From the NCBI RefSeq assembly GCF_000002425.4, contig NC_037265.1, positions 11,984,330 through 12,048,329 of the forward strand: a stretch of 64,000 bases of DNA, given 5' to 3'. The notes beneath the pieces were generated by a model. That model had not been told where the DNA came from. It saw only the letters and a list, made by a program, of their open reading frames with translations, and did no database searches. The stretch comes from Physcomitrium patens (Eukaryota > Streptophyta > Bryopsida > Funariales > Funariaceae). Both the position numbers and the translations under genes were made by a program. Of the stretch, positions 52,927 through 64,000 are shown piece by piece. The first letter of the stretch is position 1. Each line of letters begins with the position of its first letter.

Positions 52927-55900
52927 ATGGCATCTTTTGAGGGTGATATCTTAAGAGTTGTTGAAAAGTTTAGAGGTGACGACTTTCACCATTGGAAGGC
53001 CAAAATGGAGCTACTTTTGGCATCATTGGATCTTTGGGAGATAGTAGATGAGGAGGAACTTGCACGTGGGGTAGAGGCAAGTATCAAGGAGCAAAAGGAC
53101 TTCAAAAGACGAGAGAAGAAGGCTTTTGGCATAATTGCCACTAATTTAGATGAAAGCAACTTTGCTCATGTCATTTCTTGTAAAGGGGCAGCAGATGCAT
53201 GGAAGACTCTTTGCAATGTCTATGAAAGAAGGAATCTCTCGAATGTGCTATGGTCAAGGTAAAAATTCTTCACCGTGAAGATGGAAGAAGGTGAAGATCT
53301 CATGGCTCATGTAAATAAGATAAAAACACTTACAAACCAACTTGCTGTTGTTAACAAGCCTTTACTTGAAGAAGATGTTGTGATGACATTACTCTCAAGC
53401 CTTCCGGACTCCTATTCTTCCTTCATTGTGGCATTGGAGTCCATTTCAAGGAAAGATATTACTTTGGACTATATCACGGCAAGACTAGTCCATGAAGTGA
53501 CCAAAAGAAAGCAAAAGGAGTCTATTGGGGAGCAATCAACACTATTTACAAGACTAAGTAAGGCAAGTGCCTCTTTTCAACGTTATCCTCCTAAAACTTG
53601 TTACATTTGTGGAAAACCAGGCCATTTTGTTAGAAATTATTTCAAGGCAAAGAGAGGAGAAAGAGAGAATGCCAACAATGCTTTTCATGACCATGGAGGT
53701 GAAGACTTTGTATTCATGGCAAAACAAACTCCTTCCATGCTTGATATGAGCAAATGGATTGTAGATTCCGGATGTACTAAACATATGACTCCATATAAGT
53801 GTTCATTTAATACTTATCAACCAATTCCAGCAACCAAGGTTTGGTTAGGTGATAATGGTATGGTACAAGCTATTGGAATGGGCACCATTGTAGTGGAGGT
53901 GGTGGTGAAGGGCATAAGTAAGAGAATCACTCTCAAGGATGTGTTGCATGTGCCAAAGATGAAGAAGAACCTCCTTTCGGTGAATAAACTTATAACTCAT
54001 GGGTGCAAAGTGCAATTTAATATGAATGGATGTTTTGTGAGAACCATGGAAGGCAAAGAAGTAGCAAAAGGGACTAGGGATGGCAATCTCTATATTATCA
54101 ATTACAAGAGGATCAATGGAGTGGAGGTTGCTGCCTTTGCTGAATTTCCATCAAATAAAGACAAGGTGGGCATTTGGCATCAAAGACTTGGGCATTTGAA
54201 TGCCAAAAGCATGAAGGAGCTTCAATCCATGGTAAATGGCTTAGACCTTGGCCATTCTCCCATGAATCTTGCTTGTGAGGGATGCATTCAAGGCAAACAA
54301 CATAGGACACCATTTCCTAGTGGAGTTGCAACAAGAGCAAACCAATTGCTGGAGCTTGTGCATTCGGATGTTTGTACACCTATGAGGACACCATCTATGA
54401 GTGGAGCAAGGTACTTTGTCACATTTATTGATGACTTCTCAAAGAAGGTATGGATTTATATCATCAAGGCCAAGAGTGAGTGTTTTGCCAAGTTTAAGGA
54501 GTGGAAAGCACTTGTGGAGAAGCAATGTGAGTACAAGATTAAGGTGCTGCGATCAGACAATGGAGGTGAGTATTTGTCCAAACACTTTGATGAGTTATTG
54601 AAGCATGAAGGCATTGCAAGATAAACCTCCACTCCCTACACCCCACAACAAAATGGAGTTGCTGAAAGAGCAAATTGTACTATTGTGGAGATGACAAGGA
54701 ATATGATTCATGCTCAAAAATTTGGGTATGAGTATTGGGCGGAAGCTGTGGTAAATATCGTGTATACAAGAAATAGGTGTCCCACAAGTGCACTTGAAGG
54801 AATGACTCCCCAAGAAGCTTGGACTGGTAACAAACCTTGCATATCTCACATGAGGATTTTTGGGTACATTACATATGTCAAGGTTCCAGATAGTATGAGA
54901 GGCAAACTTGATGCAAAGGGCACAAGATGTGTATTCCTTGGTTATTGTGAAGGCACCAAGGCATGTAGGCTCATGTGTTTAGATACCAAAAAGATCATCA
55001 AAAGTCGTGATGTAGAATTCTTGCAGCGTAAGAGTGGTAGTGAAAACTGGGAGATGTGTCCAAGTGGGAGTAGTGGTGTGATTGTAGACACATCTTCAAT
55101 TTCAGCAAACAAACAAGAAGATGAAGAAAAATATTCTCAAAGTGAAGAAGGAGAGGAAGATGCCATGATAGAAGAGTCCAATACTATAAAGATTTCAATT
55201 CCAGGAAGATACAATAAGGACAATGAAGAGAATGAAGATGAAGAATACCAACCAATGAGTAAGAGAAAGAACTCCATGAGCCATACAAGGCAGCAAGAGG
55301 TGCATGAAGGCTCATCCTCTTTGCATGAAAGAAGATATCCAACACATGAGAAAAGACCATAAGGTGAATGGTAGAAGAATTACATCTTTTCACAAGTAAG
55401 TGAAGACCATGCCAATGTTGCTCTTCTTGATGATCCATTGACTTTGTGTGATGCAATGAAGTGTGGTGATGCAATGAAGTGGGAGATTGCCATGCAAGAA
55501 GAATACAAATCTCTTATGGACAATGAGACATGGGAGTTGACTCCACTTCTACCAAATCGATCAGCAATTGGATGTAAGTGGGTGTTTAGAACCAAAAGAG
55601 ATGCTATGGGTAATGTTGTGAGGTACAAGGTAAGATTGATTGCCAAAGACTACTCACAAGTTGCTGGAGTGGACTTTAATGAGACATTTGCACCCGTGGC
55701 CAAGTTCACCACTATTAGAACCATAGTAGCAATTGGAGCATCAATGGACCTTGAGATACATCAAATGGACATCAAGACAGCATTCTTGAATGGAGAATTG
55801 GAAGAAGACATCTACATGGAGCAACCTCAAGGATTTATTGAACAAGACAAACACCACCTTGTTTGCAAGTTGAAGAAGTCATTGTATGGACTCAAGCAAT

Positions 55901-56991
55901 CACCAAGAGCATGGTACCAACGCATTGACTCATTCTTTGTAAAGGAAGGTTTTGTAAGGAGTGAAGCTGACCATTCTTTGTATGTATTCCAAGCCAATGA
56001 CTTCTTGCTGGTTGTGATCCTCTATGTAGATGATTTAATCATCTTAAGCAATACTATGGTAAGATTGGATTGGTTGAAGAAGAAATTGGAGAGAGAGTTT
56101 GAAATGAGTGATTTGAGAGAGCTCCATTATTGTTTGGGTGTGGAAATCACAAGAAGTAGAGAATCAAAGACTATCACATTGAGCCAAAGCAAGTACATTG
56201 AAGAAGTGTTGAAACGATTCAACATGGGAGATTGCAAGCCCATTGGAATTCCTTTGGAGGCCAACTTGAAGTTGATGAAGCTCACAGATGAGGAGTATGC
56301 TGAAGTTGAGTATCAAATGCAAGGCATACCATACAAGGCAGCAGTAGGCTCACTCATGTATGCAATAGTAGGCACAAGGATGGATCTTGCATTTGCAATA
56401 AGTATTGTAAGCCAACACATGGCAAAACCAGGTCCTATGCATTAGACAACCATCAAGAGAATCATGAGGTACTTGAAAGGCTCTTTGAACCTCAAACTAT
56501 GTCTTGGAAGAAATAATATTACATTACATGGATATTGTGATGCGGATTAGACTAGAGATGCAAACGATAGAAGGTCAACAACGGGCTATGTATTCTTTGT
56601 TGGAGTGGGAGCCATATCTTGGAATTGCAAGAGACAACCAACCATTGCAAGGTCCACAATGGAGGCGGAATATATGGCAGCAAGTCATGGAGCAATGGAG
56701 GCAATTTGGTTGAGGTTGTTATTGGAAGATATTGGACTTGTGCAATTGGAGGCGACTCCATTCAGGTGTGACAATCAAAGATGTCTTGCTTTTGTAAAGA
56801 ATCCAAAGCATCATGCAAGAACCAAGCACATTGATATTCAGCATCATTTCATAAGAGAGAAGATAGAGATGGAGGTTATTGATATGATGTATTGTGAAAC
56901 CAAAGACATGTTGGCTGATTTGTTGACAAAAGCCTTAGTTAGAGAAAGACACAACAAGTTGAATAAGGCATTAAGATTGATAGCTAATTGA
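52927..56991 (+). pseudogene. Copia gag-pol polyprotein (broken fossil)
   Basis: One frame of about 1350 codons with about five breaks. The order gag-protease-integrase-RT-RNase H is diagnostic of Ty1/Copia. Gag occupies the first ~0.7 kb and ends in a CCHC knuckle (CYICGKPGHF) near 53.6 kb; protease follows with WIVDSGCTKHMT near 53.76 kb; the integrase HHCC finger (WHQRLGHLNAKSM...CEGCIQGK) lies near 54.18-54.3 kb and its core (DDFSKKVWIY, RSDNGGEY) to about 54.9 kb; reverse transcriptase (GCKWVFRTKR, MDIKTAFLNGELEEDIYM, ILYVDDLIIL) at about 55.5-56.3 kb; RNase H ([32 protein letters not shown]) at about 56.5-56.98 kb. It resembles the plant 'TNT 1-94' type polyproteins. Confidence 0.95.
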
Positions 56992-57009
56992 CCAATAGCA
57001 AAGTGGGAA

Positions 57010-57296
57010 TGTTGAAGGAAATAACTCTTTAAGTAGTTGCTAATGGTCAATAGAGTACAAGTGTTGTTAGGGATATCCCATAAGATTAGGTGCTGATCTA
57101 TAGTGTATTAGAGTACAAGGAGAGGGCTGGTCTTAGGAGATATTCCATATGGGTTGTAGCACTTGGTACCTTGGTACTAATATATAAGAAAAGAGTTGGC
57201 ATGGGAAGAATTATCTCATACCACACTCTATTTGTTAAAATAGAACCTTGCTGGTCCTAACTTACTTGTGTGGAGTATACTTTCTATGTTTCAATA
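57010..57296 (+). repeat. Copia 3' LTR
   Basis: 287 bp, begins TGTTGAAGG, ends TTTCAATA; about 96% identical to the 5' LTR with no indel. It is preceded by the polypurine tract. Confidence 0.93.
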
Positions 57297-57301
57297 AATT
57301 T

Positions 57302-57550
57302 GACGATCTATTTAAAAATATTTGTAGACATCTCCTTACAATTGCCAACCAGTATTAGGTAAGCATTAGAAATTTATATTGATAATGTCAATTTAATTCA
57401 ATCTTGATAATATCTAGCTTTAGAATCTAAAGATCATTGGAAGAAGAAGAAAAAAAGCCAATGACTAATTAAATGTATATAGAAAAGAACCATTACAATA
57501 GCTTATAATACTTATCTTATTTGAAGCAAAAAAACATATGAATATATCTG

Positions 57551-57590
<40 letters not shown>

Positions 57591-58637
57591 CATATAGATA
57601 TCATAAACAAAATAATATTTTTCTTTATATGTATCTTATCATTAAAAATAAATAAAATTAATTAGTATAAGAAACAATTTGTTGTTGTTTACGGAGCTAC
57701 ACAAGTGACAAATGAATCAACCAAAATTCTTTAGATAAAATTATATTGACTGTTAGAAAACTTATAAATAAAGGATAGAAGTAGTTTCTTCTTATTAAAA
57801 CATTAATGAGGCACCAATATAAAAGTCTTAATACCTACTTGGCCAAGAGACAATACCAATAATGCACTAACCAAACAGAACCAAAAAAAATCATGGCCAA
57901 CACCTAATTAAACCAAAAAGCATTACCAATACTTTGCTATCAAATCTCTTCCTTCTCAAAACTTATATTGTGTGAAAGCAAACATCATTTCTTATCAACT
58001 TGTATAATGCTTAAGTTGGCCAAGCCCCTATTAAGCCCTCACATTTTGTGGAAGCATATCAAAAAATAATTAAGTAAATAACTTGAGGTACTGAAAGGTA
58101 CTGTTGGTAATGACGCCATTGAAAGTAGGATATGGTCTCTCCGTGATGAAATAATATTAGGCATTGGTCTCTCACCTTTCAGTTGAAGAGTAGCGCACAC
58201 TGAGATACGATGCCAAGGATTCCCTGTACATTGTTATGTTAGATACCTGAAAATATTCACCAACAGCACTAGCATTAACAACTCAGCCATACAAATAAAA
58301 CTCGAACAAGCGTATCGAGAAGCTAGGAAAAGGTAGGGAACTCTAGCTGCACATTACAGTATCACTCTCTTGATTTGATATTTCAAACCCAATGTGAAAA
58401 ACTTTGTCAAAGAATACTTGTATTATGGTAAGTGGCATGGGTACATACGTTAAATTATGTCATGTCACAAATGTGACACTGACTATGCTAGACAAAATGT
58501 TTTCCCCTGCGCAAGATTAAATCCAAGAGATGGGTCTCTGGTTCTAAGGTTGTACAATGTTGATGCTTTGAAGCTCTGCAGGTTGCAGATAGATTGCAAC
58601 TAAAGCATGATCGAGCCTTTTTACGGTATGAAGCCAG
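57302..58637. other. AT-rich spacer, then MATE 3' flank
   Basis: No gene seen. There is a TA microsatellite at 57557-57588. From about 58080 composition becomes balanced, and this part probably holds the 3' UTR of the minus-strand MATE gene. Confidence 0.6.
57557..57588. repeat. (TA)n microsatellite
   Basis: About 16 TA units downstream of the Copia element. Confidence 0.95.
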
Positions 58638-61600
58638 TCATAATGAAATTACGGTTCTTGCAAAGAATGTTCTGGAAGGTGACGGTGACAACCTTACAGG
58701 AACTCTGAAATCGACTGAAATAGCGTCGCCAAGAGCTCCTAGCTGTACGACACGTCCCTGAAATGCTTTGAATTAGTGAACCCCTATTTTAATCAGAAGG
58801 GGTTCACAAATGTGAGGTCTAAAAACAAAATGAATTGCTCTCCAGAAAATGTGCTCTAAAACGCGAACACATTGCCAAGTGTTGTGGGAGCCAAGACTGC
58901 CGCTTTAGAGCAATCATCACATCTCCTTACGCAGTCTTTAATAGTGAACCTCCCTCGTGTGACAACACAGGATCAGCCAGAAAGCTCCGTGAAGAATGTA
59001 GACGGGAATACGCCTGTAAGAAACGTGTCTGTCACAAGGGAAAAGCATCTCAATCAATAGCTTTCTTGGGAACTCTTTCACTTCCAGAAAGAAGAAAAAG
59101 TAACCTTACTTCAAGCTATCTTAGCGAACACAAGGTTTGAAATAAGAGTCTATTGCAAAACTGCATTAATTCTACACTTAAAATATTCTTAACTCAAGCT
59201 TGCTTTCATCGCTGCTTATCACTCACCATTGCAGTTGAAAATTCCGATATTTCACATTAATTCAAAAAGATTCCACATGTAAAGAATACAACACATTCAA
59301 AATGTCCCTCATTGCAACAGCAGAAAGTGTTAATAATTATAAAACAAATCAGACTCGGACACATTTCTGAAATTAAATCTTACCCATTGAAAAGCTGCAA
59401 GCGTCCACCAGCTACCAACTAATCCGAACCCAAGCCTGTGCATTGTCTGCAGTTTACCATTCCACGTAACTCATGAGTTAGGCACTAATTAAGTTGTTTC
59501 TCAGTAAGATTGTGACAAGCAAAGACAGTGTTCTACACGCTAAAAGTGGAATGTGCACGTGGTTTCAATTTGAACAGTTCAAGATTCGCACCAATAACAT
59601 GATGGCCCCACCAACGAAACATGAGGCCATGCTAATCCCCAAATACTTCATATCTCTACCAGCCTGCACATAAAGCAACTTGTATTATTTACCAGAGAAT
59701 ACCAACACGAACGTCAAGACAAGCTCTACTTTAAATAACACAAATCACAATAATTTTGAATCATGGCAATATCCACAACAGTGCCATAATATCCACGACA
59801 GTAAGTAATGCATAAAAGAACGATGAGCATATATTACTCAATACAAACATGAATCATTTTTAAACATGGGGATATGGGGAAATGTAGACCAGTAAAGTGC
59901 CCTCCAGAGAAAGTGTAGGTGGAGTAATCATCAGACTGAAAAGGAAGGGCACTGACACCAAACGCATCTGCATAATATTAAATGATGAGTGCTTGTTAGC
60001 CACCTAGTCACAAAGCTATAAACAAACTCACCTACTTCAAAATGATGGAATAACAAGAAAATATAGATGTCAATAATATTGAAGAAATTGTCACAATTTT
60101 AACGTTGACGAAGTTAGCATGAACGTTACAGCCATCATATTTGCCTCAATATATACCTGAGAGATGATAGCGGGATCTTTGGTGAAAACTTGAGGTAAAA
60201 ACCAGGGTACAGATATAGCGCAGCACCCTAACGAAAGCCCGACCACAATTCCAATTGTCATCAAGGACTTCAACAAACTCCTTGCCTGCAAAGTCGGCCG
60301 CAAAAATGAGAACCGGAATGCAAGCTATATCACAACCATAACCTAGCAAAGCAATTAAAAGTGCAATTTACTCTCTGAAGAGTAGTGGATTGTTTGGATT
60401 TAAGAGCTGAGTAAGAACCATAGTTGAAAACGACACAAATCAAAAAAGTAACTAATGATTGTTATGACATTACCTTCTGCAAATTACGTTCAATACCAAA
60501 GATGAGAGCAGGCATGAAAGACTGGGCTGTCTGCGCAAGAGGCTCTCCCCATGTAGTACACAGAGAATAGATCCCAATCATCACCTAATATCACACACAT
60601 GTATACATTTGAGTTTTGACAATCTCAGTGAACAAGTAGAATTGAAATAGGTAGATCAATTTAAAGAAGTCTTGATTAGTACACGAATTCTCACTTAAGG
60701 CTCTACTTTTGAATTCCACTAAAACTACAATAATGCATTTCATAGTTCATCTCTTGTCCTATTCATACCTGATGGCCAGCTAAGGTTGCCGATCCCAAAG
60801 ATGTTGCTAAGTAAGTGATGAGCGTATAGAATAACACCTGCTCAATAACCAAAGTTCAGTTACTAAAGGTACACGAGATTTAGAAAAATTGCAACAAGAG
60901 ACACTACAGAAATTTGCGTTTGCGAATCAGAACAGATTCTTTAAACAAAATCAAAAGCCTAAACCAAGTAATCGTAGGATCCAGGAACAGCCTCAAGTGT
61001 ACATGATGTGTTACCTTGGACAACATAGTGAGTAGAACCGGTCCAGCTAAGTTAACCATGATGGTAAATTCTTCCACGGAAGGTATACTCATAGCAAGGG
61101 GATTGTACCCTTTGTCGTTCAATGACATCAACATCAAAATCACTCCCACATACTGCAACAATTCGCTAATGTTAACTCATTGTATGTCATGTTTGAATTA
61201 ACAATAAAGACATTTCGAAGTCTACTTGAGCCCATTGGACTTCAAAGCTACTTAACAAACACACAGTAACATGCTCATATAAGGCCCTCCAAAACGATAC
61301 AAGAATACAAGCATGCGAGGTCTGTCATTCATTAAAGCGCTGTCAATACTCCAACCCTGAACCCTAAAACAGTCATGCGTCTGCAAATAAGCATGGTTTT
61401 GCTCACCTGAGAGGCCATTGTTGCCCATGCTGCTCCTGCTATGCCGTATCCAAGCACACTACACAAGAGGATGTCTCCAAAAAGATTCACACAACTCGCA
61501 ATTGCTAGTACTTTCAGTGGAGCCCATGAATCCTGCATTCCAAGACTGCACAGCCAACGCATCTCTACCAATCAGTTGCTGTAGTCATACACTCAAGAAA

Positions 61601-64000
61601 TTCTTAAGAGTGAATAAGAACAAGCCACTTCATTAGTATGGATCGTCTAGAAGCTGAATTCTGATTTTATAGCATTCCTAAGTAGTTTCCGCTGCAACAA
61701 CGACTTCCAAAACAGTGCGCACCATTCAACAAATAACCTCGAACCTTGTTCACACCTAAAAGGATGTCGCATTCCAAAAGTGAATGACGAATGAAATACT
61801 GCTTATATTATCTTCCTAACTTTATCCTTAAACATGCTTGGCATACATTTTAGTTGTTGGACGTAATCTTTCAAACAAAACTACTGAAAGGAAAAAATCG
61901 ACGGAGCGTTAACTCACCTGGCACTCTGTGCAACCATGCCAACAAGCACTGCAGGCCATGCAAAGGCTCTGATCTGCATCACCAAACACAAAAGCAGAAG
62001 GATATTTCAATATAACCAAGTACTTGAAAAAAGGATCAACAATAAGAATCCAAGCGTTTCTTCTACTAATGCAACAATTTCAGTCAGTGCGACGTCATCA
62101 AGGAACAGCAATCACAATCGTACACAAACACAATCAGCAAGTTAGAGAATAGCCGCTGCATTACGTAAAAGCTGTCGATTCTTAACCTTAACCTAGTCAA
62201 CAAGAGTGGTCAGAAAGTATTAGCCAGTTATAATGACCCTAGAACCGACCATACAACGTCATTTTTCGATCGACGATTATATTCATGTCACAATACTACA
62301 ACATCGAACGGGAATGATCACCTGAACGTAAGGAAGTGCAGTGGGAACCAAAGCAGCATTCTTGACCCCCACAAATGCTGAAAGGTGGTATCAGAAACTG
62401 GTCAGACTGCTGAGGATACATATATTCTGAAACATTTACCACTTGAAAATACCTCTGCAAATAATTTGCTGACCTCAAATACTTGCATACATTCGAACAT
62501 GTCCGCGATTCGATGCAAGGAAACATAATGACAATTATCGACCGAAAGGTTTACCAGTAGATTCAATTCATCCTAAGAATGCCGCAGTGTGGTCGAAAAG
62601 AACAAAAAAATTGTATGCCTCGTACATTGAGTCGCCACTGCTTGTGCACTTCTAGAATTAAAGTACGGCACATATAACCGCAGCACATGAAAAGTAAACG
62701 CATATATTCTTGCTTGTGCTTGGACGAATAGACTATACAACTTCCAAAAGGTGTTCTACACAATCCACTGTGCTCCATACCTGTCATAACAGGAGTCGCT
62801 CCAAACCAGGTGAGGAGAAACATGCCGATTCCACACGCCAATGACACAAATATCAATCTTGAAAGATGTCCTGCTGCCTCTTCTCTATTCTGCAAAAGAT
62901 GAAGTAATGTAGAAAATCCACACAGTTGTTGGCGAAGTTCATGATGTATTAATAAACACTGGTTACCAGCACACAAATTAATTACCTATTGTTACAACCA
63001 ACACATCCGCCTCGTCTGCAGCAGTCGAAATACTAATTTAGCACGAATGTATTTAATGCATTGAAACCGAACATGTATTGAAACCTATCTGCTGCAGTCC
63101 ATGTGCATTAATCCTCTCGACATCATCGTCTCATGACATCCCGTCCTAGGTGCAGTTATTCACCTTCAAAGCAAGAGCCGTAGCAACGAGGTTGGAAGTG
63201 GCCACAGACAAGAACATGAAAACGAAGCAGAATTGATCACATATGACTGTACCCGGCCCTGCAAGGCACAAATACGTCCATGGAAACGGAGTGTTAGTCA
63301 TTGTAGATGAGGGTAAGAAATGAGCTGGAGAACACCTAAATAAGTTGAATGACGTTACTGCCTTGAAAGAAGATTTCCAAATAGTATAGTCGCTGTGAAA
63401 TTTCAATACTCACCAAGAGCAGCGAGTTCCAAGGAGCTACTATTCCCAATGACAGAGGTATCAATCAAGCTCATGATAGGCCCGGACAGCCAAATGCCGA
63501 GTGCGGGTCCTGCAAATACAATAATTTCCTTGAATTGCTCAAAGAAGTTCTTTGATTCTACTACAGATGCCGAGGCATGTTCCATCACGCTCTCTTCTTG
63601 AGATGACGCACCGTCACTCAAATCTTTACTTGTAGATAACAAAGAATCTGCCATTTCTGTCGCCATGAGGCTGGGCTCAACTGATGATGTGAGTTGCTGG
63701 AGTCCGCTCAACAACTTATCACGCTCGCCCGCTTCTACTTCTGTACCCACCAAATTCAACACGCCGCTCTCAAGAGACTCCCCACCATCCCTTTCTAAAG
63801 TTCTCAACGCGTTGGCGACCTCAGAGACCACACAAGAAGCTGCCACCGCTGAAGGTTGCTCTAGAGCATTTAACAGCTGAGATTGCACATTGAAGCTATG
63901 ATCCTCTGTCGATAATACATCCAGCACAGATGTGATGGGATTGCGTGTAATTCCAATGCCGAATGTCCCTCCTTGTTCGAGGTCAGACACAGCTTTGAGT
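58638..64000 (-). CDS. MATE transporter, EDS5/DTX plastid type (5' end outside)
   Basis: Fourteen exons in the window, high to low: 64000-63414 (open at the edge), 63258-63164, 62889-62781, 62377-62322, 61973-61918, 61545-61407, 61152-61015, 60837-60769, 60584-60474, 60285-60157, 59967-59890, 59663-59592, 59446-59384, 58757-58638; about 600 residues visible. MATE proteins export small organic molecules by H+ or Na+ antiport. [24 protein letters not shown] starts the first MATE repeat; [80 protein letters not shown] and [18 protein letters not shown] match the EDS5/DTX45-48 branch, whose members sit in the plastid envelope (EDS5 moves isochorismate). At least 150 polar, acidic residues precede the first helix; the transit peptide must lie outside. 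The last exon is set by frame only and its sequence is unlike the usual family end. Substrate unknown. Confidence 0.92.

Larger units (their letters stand above)
52212..57296 (+). mobile_element. Ty1/Copia LTR retrotransposon, full length (fossil)
   Basis: A 5085-bp Copia element with both LTRs (287 bp each), a primer site right after the 5' LTR, a gag-pol region (about 52.93-56.99 kb), a purine-rich tract before the 3' LTR (AAAGTGGGAA, 57000-57009) and a perfect 5-bp target duplication. The LTRs differ at about 12 of 287 positions (about 4%), ten of them transitions, so insertion is recent relative to the Gypsy fossils: a few million years under commonly used plant substitution rates, which is only a rough guess. 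It looks structurally whole but has about five breaks in its coding frame and should be inactive on its own. Confidence 0.95.
52207..57301. repeat. 5-bp target-site duplication of Copia element
   Basis: AATTT at 52207-52211 directly before the 5' LTR and AATTT at 57297-57301 directly after the 3' LTR. A perfect 5-bp duplication shows the element lies where it inserted, with both ends preserved. Confidence 0.85.

Overview
This is a nuclear window from a land plant. The host genes are split by many short GT-AG introns, the GC-balanced gene islands sit in very AT-rich, transposon-filled DNA, and the plastid-type MATE transporter and GT92 enzyme are plant forms. The compact genes beside AT-decayed Gypsy and Copia elements would fit a moss or other bryophyte; that is an inference I cannot prove from the sequence alone.

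Layout. About 1-10.85 kb is nested old mobile DNA: the tail of a plus-strand Gypsy element, a longer minus-strand Gypsy chromovirus, then a plus-strand Helitron whose helicase is split by a non-coding repeat that also lies inside the Gypsy LTR. At 12.19-15.46 kb (minus) is a nine-exon GT92 glycosyltransferase. At 20.28-20.59 kb is a small single-exon one-pass membrane protein. At 24.33-27.86 kb (plus) is a 13-exon glutamate dehydrogenase that resembles the animal (GLUD1) type rather than the usual short plant GDH. At 30.56-32.25 kb (plus) is a six-exon COPI-associated/TVP15-like membrane protein. From 32.3 to 45.5 kb the DNA is gene-free, with Gypsy remains at 37.0-41.3 kb and an unclassified repeat at 42.1-43.3 kb. 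At 46.09-50.34 kb (plus) is a complete 14-exon fumarylacetoacetase. At 52.21-57.30 kb is a much younger Copia element with 287-bp LTRs, a 5-bp target duplication and a primer site matching the middle of initiator tRNA-Met. At 58.64 kb to the right edge (minus) is an EDS5/DTX-type MATE transporter whose 5' end lies outside.

How the genes relate. There is no operon-like organisation. Glutamate dehydrogenase and fumarylacetoacetase are both amino-acid catabolism enzymes, but their separation gives no reason to call them a cluster. All exon joins given here were read by eye: each keeps the reading frame across GT/AG borders and the protein matches its family through the join. The most unusual items are the animal-like GDH, the half-tRNA-type primer site of the Copia element, the interrupted Helitron, and the non-coding repeat shared between the Gypsy LTR and the Helitron.
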